Of a stretch of 64,000 nucleotides of DNA, positions 17,604 through 25,751 are shown one piece after another. The stretch spans positions 39,434 to 103,433 of the forward strand of contig NZ_QJUI01000019.1 of NCBI RefSeq assembly GCF_004327285.1, read 5' to 3'. Within the stretch, counting starts at the first letter, position 1, and the number at the start of each line of letters is the position of its first letter. The stretch comes from Phytopseudomonas daroniae. Lineage in GTDB: Bacteria; Pseudomonadota; Gammaproteobacteria; Pseudomonadales; Pseudomonadaceae. Position numbers and translations under genes: made by a program. Below the pieces are notes generated by a model, which was not told where the DNA came from, ran no database searches, and was given only the letters and a program-made list of their open reading frames with translations.

Positions 17604-17730
17604 CGTAACGTGCGAAGCGGATCGGGATCATCAAATCTACAATCCCCGGTGTGACAGACCTGATGGTCTTATTGCCGCCCCACAACCGAGCCGGGGTTAG
17701 CCGACCCGGCGGGCAAAGGCCCGAAGACGC
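17604..17730 (-). other. Structured hupB 3' untranslated segment, possible small RNA
   Basis: The 127 bases between the hupB stop and its terminator are GC-rich and self-complementary (CCGGGT with ACCCCGG, AGACC with GGTCT, GGGGAT with ATCCC). No reading frame of note is present. A terminator-bounded structured 3' tail is a common source of small RNAs, but no known family is recognised. Confidence 0.3.
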
Positions 17731-18003
17731 TTAGTTAACGGCGTCTTTCAGGGCTTTACCAGCTTTGAAACCAGGGATCTTGGCAGCAGCGATGCTAATC
17801 GGCTTGCCAGTCTGCGGGTTGCGACCAGTGCGAGCAGCGCGCTCTTTGACAGCGAAAGTACCGAAACCCACCAGTACGACGGAGTCACCAGCTTTCAGAG
17901 CGCCAGTAACGGATTCAATCACTGCGTCCAGCGCACGGCCAGCAACAGCTTTCGGGATATCAGCAGATGCAGCGATGGCATCGATCAGTTCCGACTTGTT
18001 CAC
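17731..18003 (-). CDS. hupB: DNA-binding protein HU-beta
   Basis: A 90-residue nucleoid protein. The sequence begins at a GTG codon (VNKSELIDAIAASADIPK) with AGGGG seven bases upstream; upstream in-frame codons give a longer frame without a ribosome site. The DNA-binding arm GFGTFAVKERAARTGRNPQTGK and the conserved C-terminal PGFKAGKALKDAVN are complete. HU bends and compacts DNA and is highly expressed; it has its own consensus promoter behind lon and its own terminator. Confidence 0.97.
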   Translation of the reverse strand: MNKSELIDAIAASADIPKAVAGRALDAVIESVTGALKAGDSVVLVGFGTFAVKERAARTGRNPQTGKPISIAAAKIPGFKAGKALKDAVN

Positions 18004-18096
18004 TCTAAGTCCCCTTAATTTCGGTTGAGTTTGTTTCTTGATTTTAATGGAAGCGAATCGGGTGCTGGATGGCTCTGCCGACACGGTAAGAACCGC

Positions 18097-18126
18097 TTTA
18101 TAGCAAGGGCTCTAAAATTGTGTCAA
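18097..18126 (-). promoter_or_regulatory. Strong sigma-70 promoter of hupB
   Basis: On the minus strand TTGACA (18126-18121), an 18-base spacer and TATAAA (18102-18097). The -35 hexamer is perfect. It starts only 14 bases beyond the lon stop codon and gives a 5' leader of about 85 bases. Confidence 0.85.
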
Positions 18127-18139
18127 GGAAGCCACCCGG

Positions 18140-20536
18140 CTAATGCGTGCTGATTCGCTCCTTGGAATCAGACTCGCGTTTTTCATCCTTTGCAACCAAC
18201 TCCGGAGCCGCGTCTGGCAAGGGCTCCGGGGCGTATTGCAGCGCAATTTGCAGGACCTCGTCAATCCATTTGACCGGTTTAATCTGCAGGTCTTGCTTGA
18301 TGTTCTCCGGAATTTCCTTGAGGTCGCGAATATTTTCCTGGGGAATGATCACGGTTTTGATTCCACCGCGATGCGCCGCAAGCAGTTTTTCCTTCAAGCC
18401 ACCGATCGCCAGAACCTGACCGCGAAGGGTGATTTCTCCGGTCATCGCGACATCGGCGCGCACTGGAATTTGCGTCAATGCCGACACCAGCGCGGTACAC
18501 ATACCGACGCCCGCACTCGGGCCATCCTTCGGTGTCGCCCCTTCCGGCATGTGGATGTGGATGTCGCGTTTTTCGTAGAAATCCGGCGCCACACCCAGGC
18601 TTTGCGCACGGCTGCGCACCACTGTTTGCGCGGCTGTGATCGATTCGAGCATCACATCGCCCAACGAACCGGTCTTGATCAGATTGCCCTTGCCAGGCAC
18701 CACCGCGGCCTCGATTGTCAGCAGCTCGCCGCCGACCTGAGTCCACGCCAGACCGGTTACCTGACCGATCTGATCCTGCTGCTCAGCGAGGCCATAGCGA
18801 TGCTTGCGTACGCCCAGGAAGTCTTCCAGCGAGTCGGCCGTGACCAGCACATGGAAGCGTTTTTCCTTGGCATGCTGCTTGACCGCACGCCGGCAAACCT
18901 TGGCGATCTGCCGTTCCAGACTCCGCACACCCGCTTCTCGGGTGTAGTAACGAATAATGTCACGGATCGCCTCGTCCTCGAACTCCAACTCGGTTTTTTT
19001 CAAGCCATTGGCCTGAATCTGCTTGGGCGCGAGGTATTTGACGGCGATATTGACCTTCTCGTCTTCGGTATAACCCGGCAGACGAATCACCTCCATACGA
19101 TCCAGCAACGCAGCCGGGATGTTCATGGAGTTGGCGGTGCACAGGAACATCACGTCCGAGAGGTCGTAGTCGACTTCGAGGTAATGGTCGTTGAAGTTGT
19201 GATTCTGCTCCGGATCGAGCACCTCGAGCAGTGCAGAGGCAGGATCGCCACGCATGTCCTGGCCCATCTTGTCGATTTCGTCGAGCAGGAACAGCGGATT
19301 ACGTACGCCAACCTTGGTCATTTTCTGGATCAGGCGCCCGGGCATCGAACCAATGTAGGTACGGCGATGGCCGCGAATTTCCGCTTCGTCGCGCACGCCG
19401 CCCAGGGCCATACGCACGAACTTGCGATTGGTGGCGCTGGCAATGGATTCGGCCAGAGACGTCTTGCCAACGCCAGGCGGGCCGACCAGGCAGAGAACCG
19501 GCCCCTTGAGCTTCTTCACGCGCTTCTGTACGGCGAGATACTCGAGGATGCGTTCCTTGACCTCTTCGAGGCCGTAATGATCGGCATCCAGAATGCTTTC
19601 GGCGCGAGTCAGATCCAGGCGCACCTTGCTTTGCGCCTTCCACGGCACGTTCACCAGCCAGTCGATGTAGGAACGCACCACCGTGGCTTCAGCGGACATC
19701 GGCGACATCTGCTTGAGCTTGTTCAACTCAGCCTGGGCCTTGCCGTAGGCTTCCTTGGTAAGCCCGGCATTCTCGATGCGGCGCTTGAGCTCATCGAGCT
19801 CGTTGTGCCCTTCCTCGCTGTCACCCAGCTCCTTCTGAATGGCCTTCATCTGCTCATTCAGGTAGTACTCGCGCTGGCTGCGCTCCATCTGTTTCTTCAC
19901 GCGGCCGCGAATGCGTTTTTCAACCTGAAGCAGGTCGATTTCGGCATCCAGCAGGGCCAACACATGCTCGACACGGGTCGGCAGATCGACGATCTCGAGG
20001 ATTTCCTGCTTCTGCTCGATCTTCAGCACCATGTGCGCCGCCATGGTGTCGACCAGGCGGCTTGGCTCATCGATGCTGTTGAGCGATGACAGCACCTCGG
20101 CAGGCACTTTCTTGCCTAGCTGAACGTATTGTTCGAACTGGCTAAGCAGACTGCGGGTGAACACCTCGGCTTCACGCTCTGGCGCGTCGATCTCGTCGAG
20201 CAACTGGACTTCGGCACGACTATAGCCGTCAGCCTCGATGAACTGCTCTATTTCGCCGCGCTGCTCGCCCTCGACCAGCACCTTGACGGTGCCATCGGGC
20301 AATTTGAGCAACTGCAGAACGGTCGCAACGGTACCGACTCGGTAGAGCCCTTCTTCACTCGGTTCATCGTCAGCGGGATTCTTCTGGGCCAGCAGCAGGA
20401 TCTGCTTTTCCCCATTCATCGCCGCTTCGAGCGCTTCGATGGATTTCTCGCGGCCTACGAAAAGCGGGATGACCATGTGCGGATAGACCACGACATCGCG
20501 CAAAGGCAGGAGAGGCAATTCGATGGTTGTCTTCAT
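18140..20536 (-). CDS. lon: ATP-dependent protease Lon
   Basis: A 798-residue homohexameric AAA+ protease that degrades misfolded and short-lived regulatory proteins. The N-terminal LON substrate domain spans about 8-205, the AAA+ module carries Walker A GPPGVGKT at 352-359 and Walker B FLLDEID at 416-422, and the protease domain carries the Ser-Lys dyad S674 (DGPSAG) and K717 (IGGLKEK), 43 residues apart as in E. coli. The C-terminal 30 residues are variable and charged. A heat-shock type promoter lies about 60 bases upstream. Confidence 0.98.
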   Translation of the reverse strand: MKTTIELPLLPLRDVVVYPHMVIPLFVGREKSIEALEAAMNGEKQILLLAQKNPADDEPSEEGLYRVGTVATVLQLLKLPDGTVKVLVEGEQRGEIEQFIEADGYSRAEVQLLDEIDAPEREAEVFTRSLLSQFEQYVQLGKKVPAEVLSSLNSIDEPSRLVDTMAAHMVLKIEQKQEILEIVDLPTRVEHVLALLDAEIDLLQVEKRIRGRVKKQMERSQREYYLNEQMKAIQKELGDSEEGHNELDELKRRIENAGLTKEAYGKAQAELNKLKQMSPMSAEATVVRSYIDWLVNVPWKAQSKVRLDLTRAESILDADHYGLEEVKERILEYLAVQKRVKKLKGPVLCLVGPPGVGKTSLAESIASATNRKFVRMALGGVRDEAEIRGHRRTYIGSMPGRLIQKMTKVGVRNPLFLLDEIDKMGQDMRGDPASALLEVLDPEQNHNFNDHYLEVDYDLSDVMFLCTANSMNIPAALLDRMEVIRLPGYTEDEKVNIAVKYLAPKQIQANGLKKTELEFEDEAIRDIIRYYTREAGVRSLERQIAKVCRRAVKQHAKEKRFHVLVTADSLEDFLGVRKHRYGLAEQQDQIGQVTGLAWTQVGGELLTIEAAVVPGKGNLIKTGSLGDVMLESITAAQTVVRSRAQSLGVAPDFYEKRDIHIHMPEGATPKDGPSAGVGMCTALVSALTQIPVRADVAMTGEITLRGQVLAIGGLKEKLLAAHRGGIKTVIIPQENIRDLKEIPENIKQDLQIKPVKWIDEVLQIALQYAPEPLPDAAPELVAKDEKRESDSKERISTH

Positions 20537-20593
20537 GATTTTGGCTCTACGGCGGCCTTGCGGCCGTAAACGGTGGGAGTACCCTTGGCCCTA

Positions 20594-20622
20594 AGATGGG
20601 GGTAGCCCCAAGAAAAAACAAG
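20594..20622 (-). promoter_or_regulatory. Sigma-32-like heat shock promoter of lon
   Basis: On the minus strand CTTGTTT (20622-20616), a 14-base spacer and CCCCATCT (20601-20594) fit the RpoH consensus CTTGAAA / CCCCATNT. It ends 58 bases before the lon start codon, as expected for a heat-induced protease. Confidence 0.75.
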
Positions 20623-20628
20623 CACTGC

Positions 20629-20667
20629 TGTCGGTAAAAGCAAAGGGGCCCGCAGGCCCCTTGCTTT
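20629..20667 (-). terminator. Terminator after clpX
   Basis: On the minus strand AGCAAGGGGCC pairs with GGCCCCTTTGCT around a TGCG loop and is followed by TTTT. It separates clpX from the lon promoter, so lon is transcribed independently. Confidence 0.85.
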
Positions 20668-20685
20668 CAACAGATGACAAACGCG

Positions 20686-21966
20686 TTACGCGTCAGGCGC
20701 TGCCTTGGCAGGCGGCTCGATGTTTTCGTAGATCAGCAGCGGTTTGGAACTGCCATCGATGACACTTTCATCGATGACCACCTTGCTGACGTCCGATTGC
20801 GACGGAATGTCATACATGGTGTCGAGCAGCACACCTTCGAGAATCGAGCGCAGGCCACGGGCACCGGTCTTGCGCTCCAGTGCCTTGAGAGCCACGGCCT
20901 TGAGCGCGTCAGGACGGAATTCGAGATCCACCCCTTCCATCTCGAACAGCTTGCCGTACTGCTTGGTCAGCGCGTTCTTCGGCTCGGTAAGAATCTGCAC
21001 CAGCGCAGCCTCGTCCAGCTCCTCCAGCGTTGCGATGACCGGCAAGCGACCAACGAACTCGGGAATCAGACCGAACTTGACCAGGTCGTCCGGCTCTATC
21101 TCGCGCAGCGACTCGCCAATCTTCTTCTCGACATCCTTGGTGCGAACCTCGGCACTGAAGCCGATGCCGCCCTTGGTGGAGCGCCCCTGGATCACCTTCT
21201 CGATGCCGGCGAAAGCGCCACCGCAGATGAACAGGATGTTACGCGTGTCGACCTGCAGGAACTCCTGCTGGGGATGCTTGCGGCCACCCTGAGGCGGAAC
21301 GGAGGCAACAGTGCCTTCGATCAGCTTCAGCAGTGCCTGCTGCACGCCCTCGCCCGATACGTCACGGGTGATGGACGGATTGTCGGACTTGCGGGAAATC
21401 TTGTCGATTTCATCGATGTAGACGATGCCCATCTGGGCCTTCTCGACATCGTAATCACACTTCTGCAGCAGCTTCTGAATGATGTTCTCGACGTCTTCAC
21501 CCACGTAGCCGGCTTCGGTCAGGGTGGTCGCGTCGGCGATGGTGAAAGGAACGTTCAACAGACGCGCCAGGGTTTCAGCCAGCAGCGTCTTACCCGAGCC
21601 AGTCGGGCCGAGGAGCAGGATATTGCTCTTGCCGAGCTCGACATCGTCCTTTTTCTCGCGCTGGTTGAGGCGCTTGTAGTGGTTATAGACCGCGACCGCC
21701 AGAATCTTCTTGGCCCGTTCCTGACCGATCACGTACTGATCGAGGATCGCGCTGATTTCCTTGGGGGCCGGCAGTTTGTGCGCGCTGCTCTCGGCCTGGG
21801 CTTCTTGCACCTCCTCACGGATGATGTCATTGCACAGGTCGACGCACTCGTCGCAGATAAAAACCGAGGGGCCAGCAATCAATTTGCGCACTTCATGCTG
21901 GCTTTTGCCGCAGAAGGAGCAATAAAGCAGCTTGCCGTTGTCCTCGCCGTTGCGGGTGTCAGTCAT
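20686..21966 (-). CDS. clpX: ATP-dependent Clp protease ATP-binding subunit ClpX
   Basis: A 426-residue AAA+ unfoldase that feeds substrates into ClpP. The N-terminal zinc domain has the four cysteines CSFC (about 15-18) and CDEC/C (37-44 region). Walker A is GPTGSGKT, the pore loop GYVGEDVEN is present, Walker B reads GIVYIDEIDK, and the ClpP-docking IGF loop appears as KGGIGFSAEV. The start MTDTRNGEDNGK at 21966 gives the length usual in Pseudomonas; the upstream 15 codons of the open frame are not conserved. It lies 109 bases downstream of clpP with a hairpin and a heat-shock promoter between them. Confidence 0.97.
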   Translation of the reverse strand: MTDTRNGEDNGKLLYCSFCGKSQHEVRKLIAGPSVFICDECVDLCNDIIREEVQEAQAESSAHKLPAPKEISAILDQYVIGQERAKKILAVAVYNHYKRLNQREKKDDVELGKSNILLLGPTGSGKTLLAETLARLLNVPFTIADATTLTEAGYVGEDVENIIQKLLQKCDYDVEKAQMGIVYIDEIDKISRKSDNPSITRDVSGEGVQQALLKLIEGTVASVPPQGGRKHPQQEFLQVDTRNILFICGGAFAGIEKVIQGRSTKGGIGFSAEVRTKDVEKKIGESLREIEPDDLVKFGLIPEFVGRLPVIATLEELDEAALVQILTEPKNALTKQYGKLFEMEGVDLEFRPDALKAVALKALERKTGARGLRSILEGVLLDTMYDIPSQSDVSKVVIDESVIDGSSKPLLIYENIEPPAKAAPDA

Positions 21967-21999
21967 TCGATCAATCCAATACCGTAGGCTTAAAACACA

Positions 22000-22028
22000 A
22001 GATGGAGCCAAACCGGGGCATTTTCAAG
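22000..22028 (-). promoter_or_regulatory. Sigma-32-like promoter of clpX
   Basis: On the minus strand CTTGAAA (22028-22022, perfect -35), a 14-base spacer and CTCCATCT (22007-22000, one mismatch to CCCCATNT). It allows heat induction of clpX apart from clpP. Confidence 0.75.
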
Positions 22029-22039
22029 CCCGATGTGCA

Positions 22040-22063
22040 GCTGACCGATCATTGCCGGTCAGC
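22040..22063 (-). other. Perfect 8-bp stem-loop between clpP and clpX
   Basis: GCTGACCG and CGGTCAGC with an 8-base loop, without a T run on either side. It lies 13 bases past the clpP stop, just before the clpX heat-shock promoter. It may attenuate read-through or protect the clpP transcript end. Confidence 0.5.
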
Positions 22064-22075
22064 GTGCCTCCCTCT

Positions 22076-22717
22076 TCAGCCGATTTGCTCGCGACGGCTG
22101 TGTACCTTGTCGATCAGGCCGTAGTTGACGGCTTCCTCGCCGCTCATGAAACGGTCGCGATCGGTGTCACGGGCGATCACTTCGATCGGCTGGCCGGTGT
22201 GATTGGCCAGCACCTGATTCAGGCGCTCACGAATGAAGAGGATTTCCTTGGCATGGATTTCGATGTCCGAGGCCTGGCCCTGGAAACCGCCCAGCGGCTG
22301 GTGAATCATCATGCGCGAGTGCGGCAGGCAGTAACGCTTGCCCGCAGCGCCACCCGCCAGCAACAGGGCGCCCATGCTGCAGGCCTGACCGATGCAGGTA
22401 GTCGACACGTCAGGTTTGATGAACTGCATGGTGTCGTAGATCGACATACCGGCAGTCACCGAACCGCCTGGCGAGTTGATGTACAGGTGGATGTCCTTGT
22501 CCGGGTTTTCGGCCTCAAGGAACAGCAGTTGCGCGGCCACCAGGTTGGCCATGTAGTCTTCGACCGGGCCGATCAGGAAGATCACCCGCTCTTTCAACAG
22601 ACGCGAATAGATGTCGTAGGCGCGCTCGCCACGTGCGGACTGCTCGACGACCATGGGAACCAGACCGCCTGCGGCCTGGATATCGGACATTTGCTGCATG
22701 AAAGGATTGTGCGACAT
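22076..22717 (-). CDS. clpP: ATP-dependent Clp protease proteolytic subunit ClpP
   Basis: A 213-residue serine protease that forms the double-heptamer chamber served by ClpX and ClpA. Counting from ATG 22717, the catalytic triad is S114 (GQACSMGA), H139 (MMIHQP) and D188 (ARDTDRD), identical numbering to PAO1 ClpP1. The oxyanion and handle region (GSVTAGMSIYDTMQF) is complete. An ATG 10 codons upstream (22747) is possible but the shorter form fits the family; a propeptide is normally removed. It lies between tig and clpX in the usual tig-clpP-clpX order. Confidence 0.97.
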   Translation of the reverse strand: MSHNPFMQQMSDIQAAGGLVPMVVEQSARGERAYDIYSRLLKERVIFLIGPVEDYMANLVAAQLLFLEAENPDKDIHLYINSPGGSVTAGMSIYDTMQFIKPDVSTTCIGQACSMGALLLAGGAAGKRYCLPHSRMMIHQPLGGFQGQASDIEIHAKEILFIRERLNQVLANHTGQPIEVIARDTDRDRFMSGEEAVNYGLIDKVHSRREQIG

Positions 22718-22760
22718 TTCCAGCACTCGCTCCCTAATAAAAGTCATGTCTCGAAGACGC

Positions 22761-22786
22761 ATAAGCCAGCACTGAGGCTGGCTTAT
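22761..22786 (-). other. Perfect 10-bp stem-loop between tig and clpP
   Basis: ATAAGCCAGC and GCTGGCTTAT flank a 6-base loop. No T run follows on the minus strand, so it is better seen as a transcript-stabilising or attenuating hairpin that uncouples the very high level of trigger factor from clpP. Confidence 0.55.
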
Positions 22787-22811
22787 GGTGTTCTCGAACG
22801 AGGTGAAGGAA

Positions 22812-24122
22812 TCAGGCGGCCTGCGGAGCTTCTGCCGGCTTGACTGCTTCTTCGTAAGAGACCGATTTGTCAGTCACATTGGCCTTCTGCAAAACAGTAT
22901 CTACAACTTGCTCTTCCAGTACAACCGAACGAACTTCGTTCAGTTGCTGGTCGTTCTTGTAGTACCACGCCACGACCTGCTCTGGCTCCTGGTAGGCCGA
23001 AGCCATTTCCTGGATCAGCTCACGGACGCGGGCGTCATCTGGCTTGAGTTCGAACTGCTTGACCACTTCGGCAACGATCAGGCCGAGGGACACACGGCGC
23101 TTGGCTTGTTCTTCGAACAGCTCGGCCGGCAGTTGATCAGGCTTGATGTTGCCACCGAACTGTTGAACGGCCTGCACGCGCAGATTGTTCACTTCGTTGG
23201 CGATCAGCGCTTTCGGCACGTCGACCGGGTTGGCAGCCAGCAGGCCGTCCATTACCTGGTTCTTGATCTTGGATTTGATCGCCTGGCGCAGCTCACGCTC
23301 CATGTTCTTGCGAACTTCGGTGCGGAAGCCTTCCAGACCGCCTTCCTTGATGCCGAACAGAGTGAAGAACTCGTCATTCAGCTCTGGCAGCTGCGGAGCG
23401 GAGACGCTGTTCACGGTTACGGTGAACTCGGCAGTCTTGCCAGCCAGATCGAGATTCTGATAGTCCTCGGGGAAGGTCGGATTGATCACCCGCTCTTCAC
23501 CAGCCTTGGCGCCGATCAGGGCGTCTTCGAAGCCCGGGATCATGCGGCCGGAGCCCAGCACCAGCTGGGTGCCGGTGGCGGAACCGCCAGCGAAGGCCTC
23601 GCCGTCGATCTTGCCAACGAAGTCGATGTTCAGTTGGTCGTCTTTCTCGGCAGCACGCTCGACAGCTTCGAAGCGGGTATTCTGCTTGCGCAGGATATCC
23701 AGCATGTTGTCGACATCGGAGTCAGCCACGTCAGCCTGCTGGCGCTCGATGGCAATGCCCTCAAGACCACCGACCTTGATTTCCGGGAAGACTTCGAAGG
23801 TAGCGATGAATTCCAGATCCTTGCCCTTCTCCAGCACTTTCGGCTCGACCGAAGGCTGACCAGCAGGAGTGAGCTTCTGCTCGGCAATGGCCTCATAGAA
23901 GGAGGACTGAATGACATCACCTACAGCTTCCTGGCGCGCATCAGCCTCGAAACGCTGACGAATCACGCTCATTGGCACTTTGCCAGGACGGAAACCAGGG
24001 ATCTTGGCCTTCTGTGCAGTCTGCTGCAGACGCTTGTTGACCTGAGTCTCGATACGCTCGGCCGGCACAGTAATGCTCATGCGGCGCTCGAGAGCGGAAG
24101 TGCTTTCAACAGAAACTTGCAT
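22812..24122 (-). CDS. tig: Trigger factor (ribosome-associated chaperone, FKBP-type PPIase)
   Basis: A 436-residue chaperone that binds at the ribosome exit tunnel. The N-terminal domain has the ribosome-binding signature IPGFRPGKVPM (about 42-52). The FKBP domain (about 150-245) follows, with AEKDDQLNIDFVGKIDGEAF and GRMIPGFEDALIG, and the C-terminal SurA-like substrate cradle is complete. The start MQVSVESTSALERR at 24122 has GAGG seven bases upstream; the 16 codons before it in the same frame are not conserved. It is first in the tig-clpP-clpX series. Confidence 0.97.
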   Translation of the reverse strand: MQVSVESTSALERRMSITVPAERIETQVNKRLQQTAQKAKIPGFRPGKVPMSVIRQRFEADARQEAVGDVIQSSFYEAIAEQKLTPAGQPSVEPKVLEKGKDLEFIATFEVFPEIKVGGLEGIAIERQQADVADSDVDNMLDILRKQNTRFEAVERAAEKDDQLNIDFVGKIDGEAFAGGSATGTQLVLGSGRMIPGFEDALIGAKAGEERVINPTFPEDYQNLDLAGKTAEFTVTVNSVSAPQLPELNDEFFTLFGIKEGGLEGFRTEVRKNMERELRQAIKSKIKNQVMDGLLAANPVDVPKALIANEVNNLRVQAVQQFGGNIKPDQLPAELFEEQAKRRVSLGLIVAEVVKQFELKPDDARVRELIQEMASAYQEPEQVVAWYYKNDQQLNEVRSVVLEEQVVDTVLQKANVTDKSVSYEEAVKPAEAPQAA

Positions 24123-24249
24123 GGATATTCCTCGTTGCACAGACGTATGCCGGCCGTTTACCGACCCCATTTAAGGGCATGCATTCTAGAGGGAGGTGTT
24201 GCAGAAGTCACCCTAGATGCAGGTGGCAAACGGGAGGGGCGCTTAAAGA

Positions 24250-24334
24250 TGGTGCGGACGGAGAGACTCGAACTCTCACGCCTTGCGGCGCTGGAACCTA
24301 AATCCAGTGTGTCTACCAATTCCACCACGTCCGC
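24250..24334 (-). tRNA. tRNA-Leu (anticodon UAG)
   Basis: An 85-base tRNA with encoded CCA. The acceptor stem GCGGACG pairs with the 3' CGTCCGC, the anticodon loop is TTTAGGT giving TAG, and a long variable arm (CGCCGCAAGGCG region) marks a class II tRNA. It is last of three tRNAs on this strand and lies behind a terminator. Confidence 0.97.
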
Positions 24335-24354
24335 GTGGTAATACATTTTTTTTT

Positions 24355-24391
24355 ACAAACAAAAACGCCAGGCTCTTAAGGGCCTGGCGCT
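24355..24391 (-). terminator. Terminator between tRNA-His and tRNA-Leu
   Basis: On the minus strand GCGCCAGGCC and GCCTGGCGT form a GC stem followed by TTTTTGTTTGT. It should end transcripts that carry tRNA-Arg and tRNA-His, leaving tRNA-Leu dependent on read-through or on a weak promoter in the AT-rich stretch at 24336-24365. Confidence 0.8.
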
Positions 24392-24400
24392 TTCAGAATA

Positions 24401-24476
24401 TGGGGTGGACGAAGGGGATCGAACCCTCGACACCAGGAGCCACAATCCTGTGCTCTACCAACTGAGCTACGCCCAC
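24401..24476 (-). tRNA. tRNA-His (anticodon GUG)
   Basis: A 76-base tRNA with encoded CCA. The acceptor begins GTGGGCG and the anticodon loop ATTGTGG gives GTG. The D arm AGCTCAGTTGGTAGAGC and T arm GGGTTCGATCCCC are canonical. Confidence 0.97.
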
Positions 24477-24515
24477 CATATTGCTTTGCTGCTTTACTTG
24501 TGCCGATTCACCTAG

Positions 24516-24592
24516 TGGCGCACCCGGCAGGACTCGAACCTGCGACCATCCGCTTAGAAGGCGGATGCTCTATCCAGCTGAGCTACGGGCAC
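24516..24592 (-). tRNA. tRNA-Arg (anticodon UCU)
   Basis: A 77-base tRNA with encoded CCA. Acceptor GTGCCCG, anticodon loop CTTCTAA giving TCT, T arm AGGTTCGAGTCCT. It reads the rare AGA/AGG arginine codons. It is the promoter-proximal tRNA of the group. Confidence 0.97.
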
Positions 24593-24698
24593 TTATCCAT
24601 CCACTAGAGCAGACTTCAAGTTTCGGCTAGAGCGGCCACTTTCGTTGCTGCCTTTGCCGCTTTACCCTGTCACTTGCTGTGCTCGCCAAGTGGTGCGC

Positions 24699-24727
24699 AT
24701 CTTATAGAGGCACCCCTGAGTCGTCAA
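24699..24727 (-). promoter_or_regulatory. Predicted promoter of the tRNA group
   Basis: On the minus strand TTGACG (24727-24722), a 17-base spacer and TAAGAT (24704-24699), followed by a GC-rich discriminator GCGC typical of stringently controlled stable RNA promoters. It gives a leader of about 100 bases before tRNA-Arg. Confidence 0.65.
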
Positions 24728-24859
24728 CACCCAAATCTAAAAAATTCAGTTAGATAAAGGAGTTACACCAAATCTGCTGTCTGGCGCCTTTGCCCTTCCT
24801 TAATGCCATGCGAGAATGCGCGTCCTTTTTCACTCCCTTTCAATGGTTAACCGAGCGCA

Positions 24860-25714
24860 ATGACCGCACAACTGATAGATGGCAAAGCGATTGCCGCCAA
24901 TATCCGCCAGCAGATCGCCCAGCGCGTCGCCGAAAGGCGTCAGCAAGGACTGCGCGCCCCCGGCCTGGCGGTGATCCTGGTCGGCAGCGATCCCGCCTCT
25001 CAGGTTTATGTCGCGCACAAGCGCAAGGATTGCGAGGAAGTCGGCTTCGTTTCCCGCGCTTATGACCTGAGCGCCGAAACCAGCCAGGACGAATTGCTGA
25101 GCCTGATCGACTCACTGAATGAAGACGCGACCATCGACGGTATCCTGGTGCAGTTGCCGCTACCGGCGCACCTCGACTCATCCCTGCTACTGGAGCGCAT
25201 CCGCCCGGACAAGGATGTGGACGGTTTCCATCCCTACAACATCGGCCGCCTGGCCCAGCGCATGCCGCTGCTGCGCCCTTGCACACCCAAAGGCATCATG
25301 ACCCTTTTGGCCAGCACTGGCGTCGACCTCTATGGCCTGCATGCCGTGGTAGTGGGTGCTTCCAATATCGTTGGCCGCCCCATGGCGATGGAGTTGCTGC
25401 TCGGTGGCTGTACCGTGACCGTGACTCACCGCTTTACCAAGGATCTGGCCGGTCATGTAGGCCAGGCTGACATCGTCGTGGTCGCGGCGGGCAAGCCCGG
25501 GCTGGTCAAGGGCGAGTGGATCAAGGAAGGCGCCATCGTCATCGACGTAGGCATCAACCGTCAGACCGACGGCAAGCTGATTGGCGACGTGATCTATGAG
25601 ACTGCCCTGCCCCGCGCCGGTTGGATCACTCCGGTTCCAGGTGGCGTCGGCCCGATGACCCGCGCCTGCCTGCTGGAGAACACCCTGCACGCGGCCGAAC
25701 ACCTGCACGCCTGA
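24860..25714 (+). CDS. folD: Bifunctional methylene-THF dehydrogenase / methenyl-THF cyclohydrolase
   Basis: A 284-residue NADP-dependent enzyme that interconverts 5,10-methylene-, 5,10-methenyl- and 10-formyl-tetrahydrofolate for purine, thymidylate and formyl-Met-tRNA synthesis. The active-site signature YVAHKRKDCEE carries Y50 and catalytic K54. The Rossmann part shows GASNIVGRPMAMELL and the end shows TPVPGGVGPMTRACLLENT. It is divergent from the tRNA group and followed convergently by the polyol ABC operon. Confidence 0.97.
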   Translation: MTAQLIDGKAIAANIRQQIAQRVAERRQQGLRAPGLAVILVGSDPASQVYVAHKRKDCEEVGFVSRAYDLSAETSQDELLSLIDSLNEDATIDGILVQLPLPAHLDSSLLLERIRPDKDVDGFHPYNIGRLAQRMPLLRPCTPKGIMTLLASTGVDLYGLHAVVVGASNIVGRPMAMELLLGGCTVTVTHRFTKDLAGHVGQADIVVVAAGKPGLVKGEWIKEGAIVIDVGINRQTDGKLIGDVIYETALPRAGWITPVPGGVGPMTRACLLENTLHAAEHLHA

Positions 25715-25751
25715 GCATCGGGAGCGGCAGCCTCTGCCGCTCCCTGCTCTT

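Noticed and set aside
18143..20089. 648-codon plus-strand open frame opposite lon
   Set aside because: It is the antisense shadow of a certain gene in high-GC DNA; no ribosome site and no domain.
24593..24859. Additional tRNA or small RNA gene upstream of folD
   Set aside because: No cloverleaf or terminator-bounded structure; only the promoter of the tRNA group and spacer sequence were seen.
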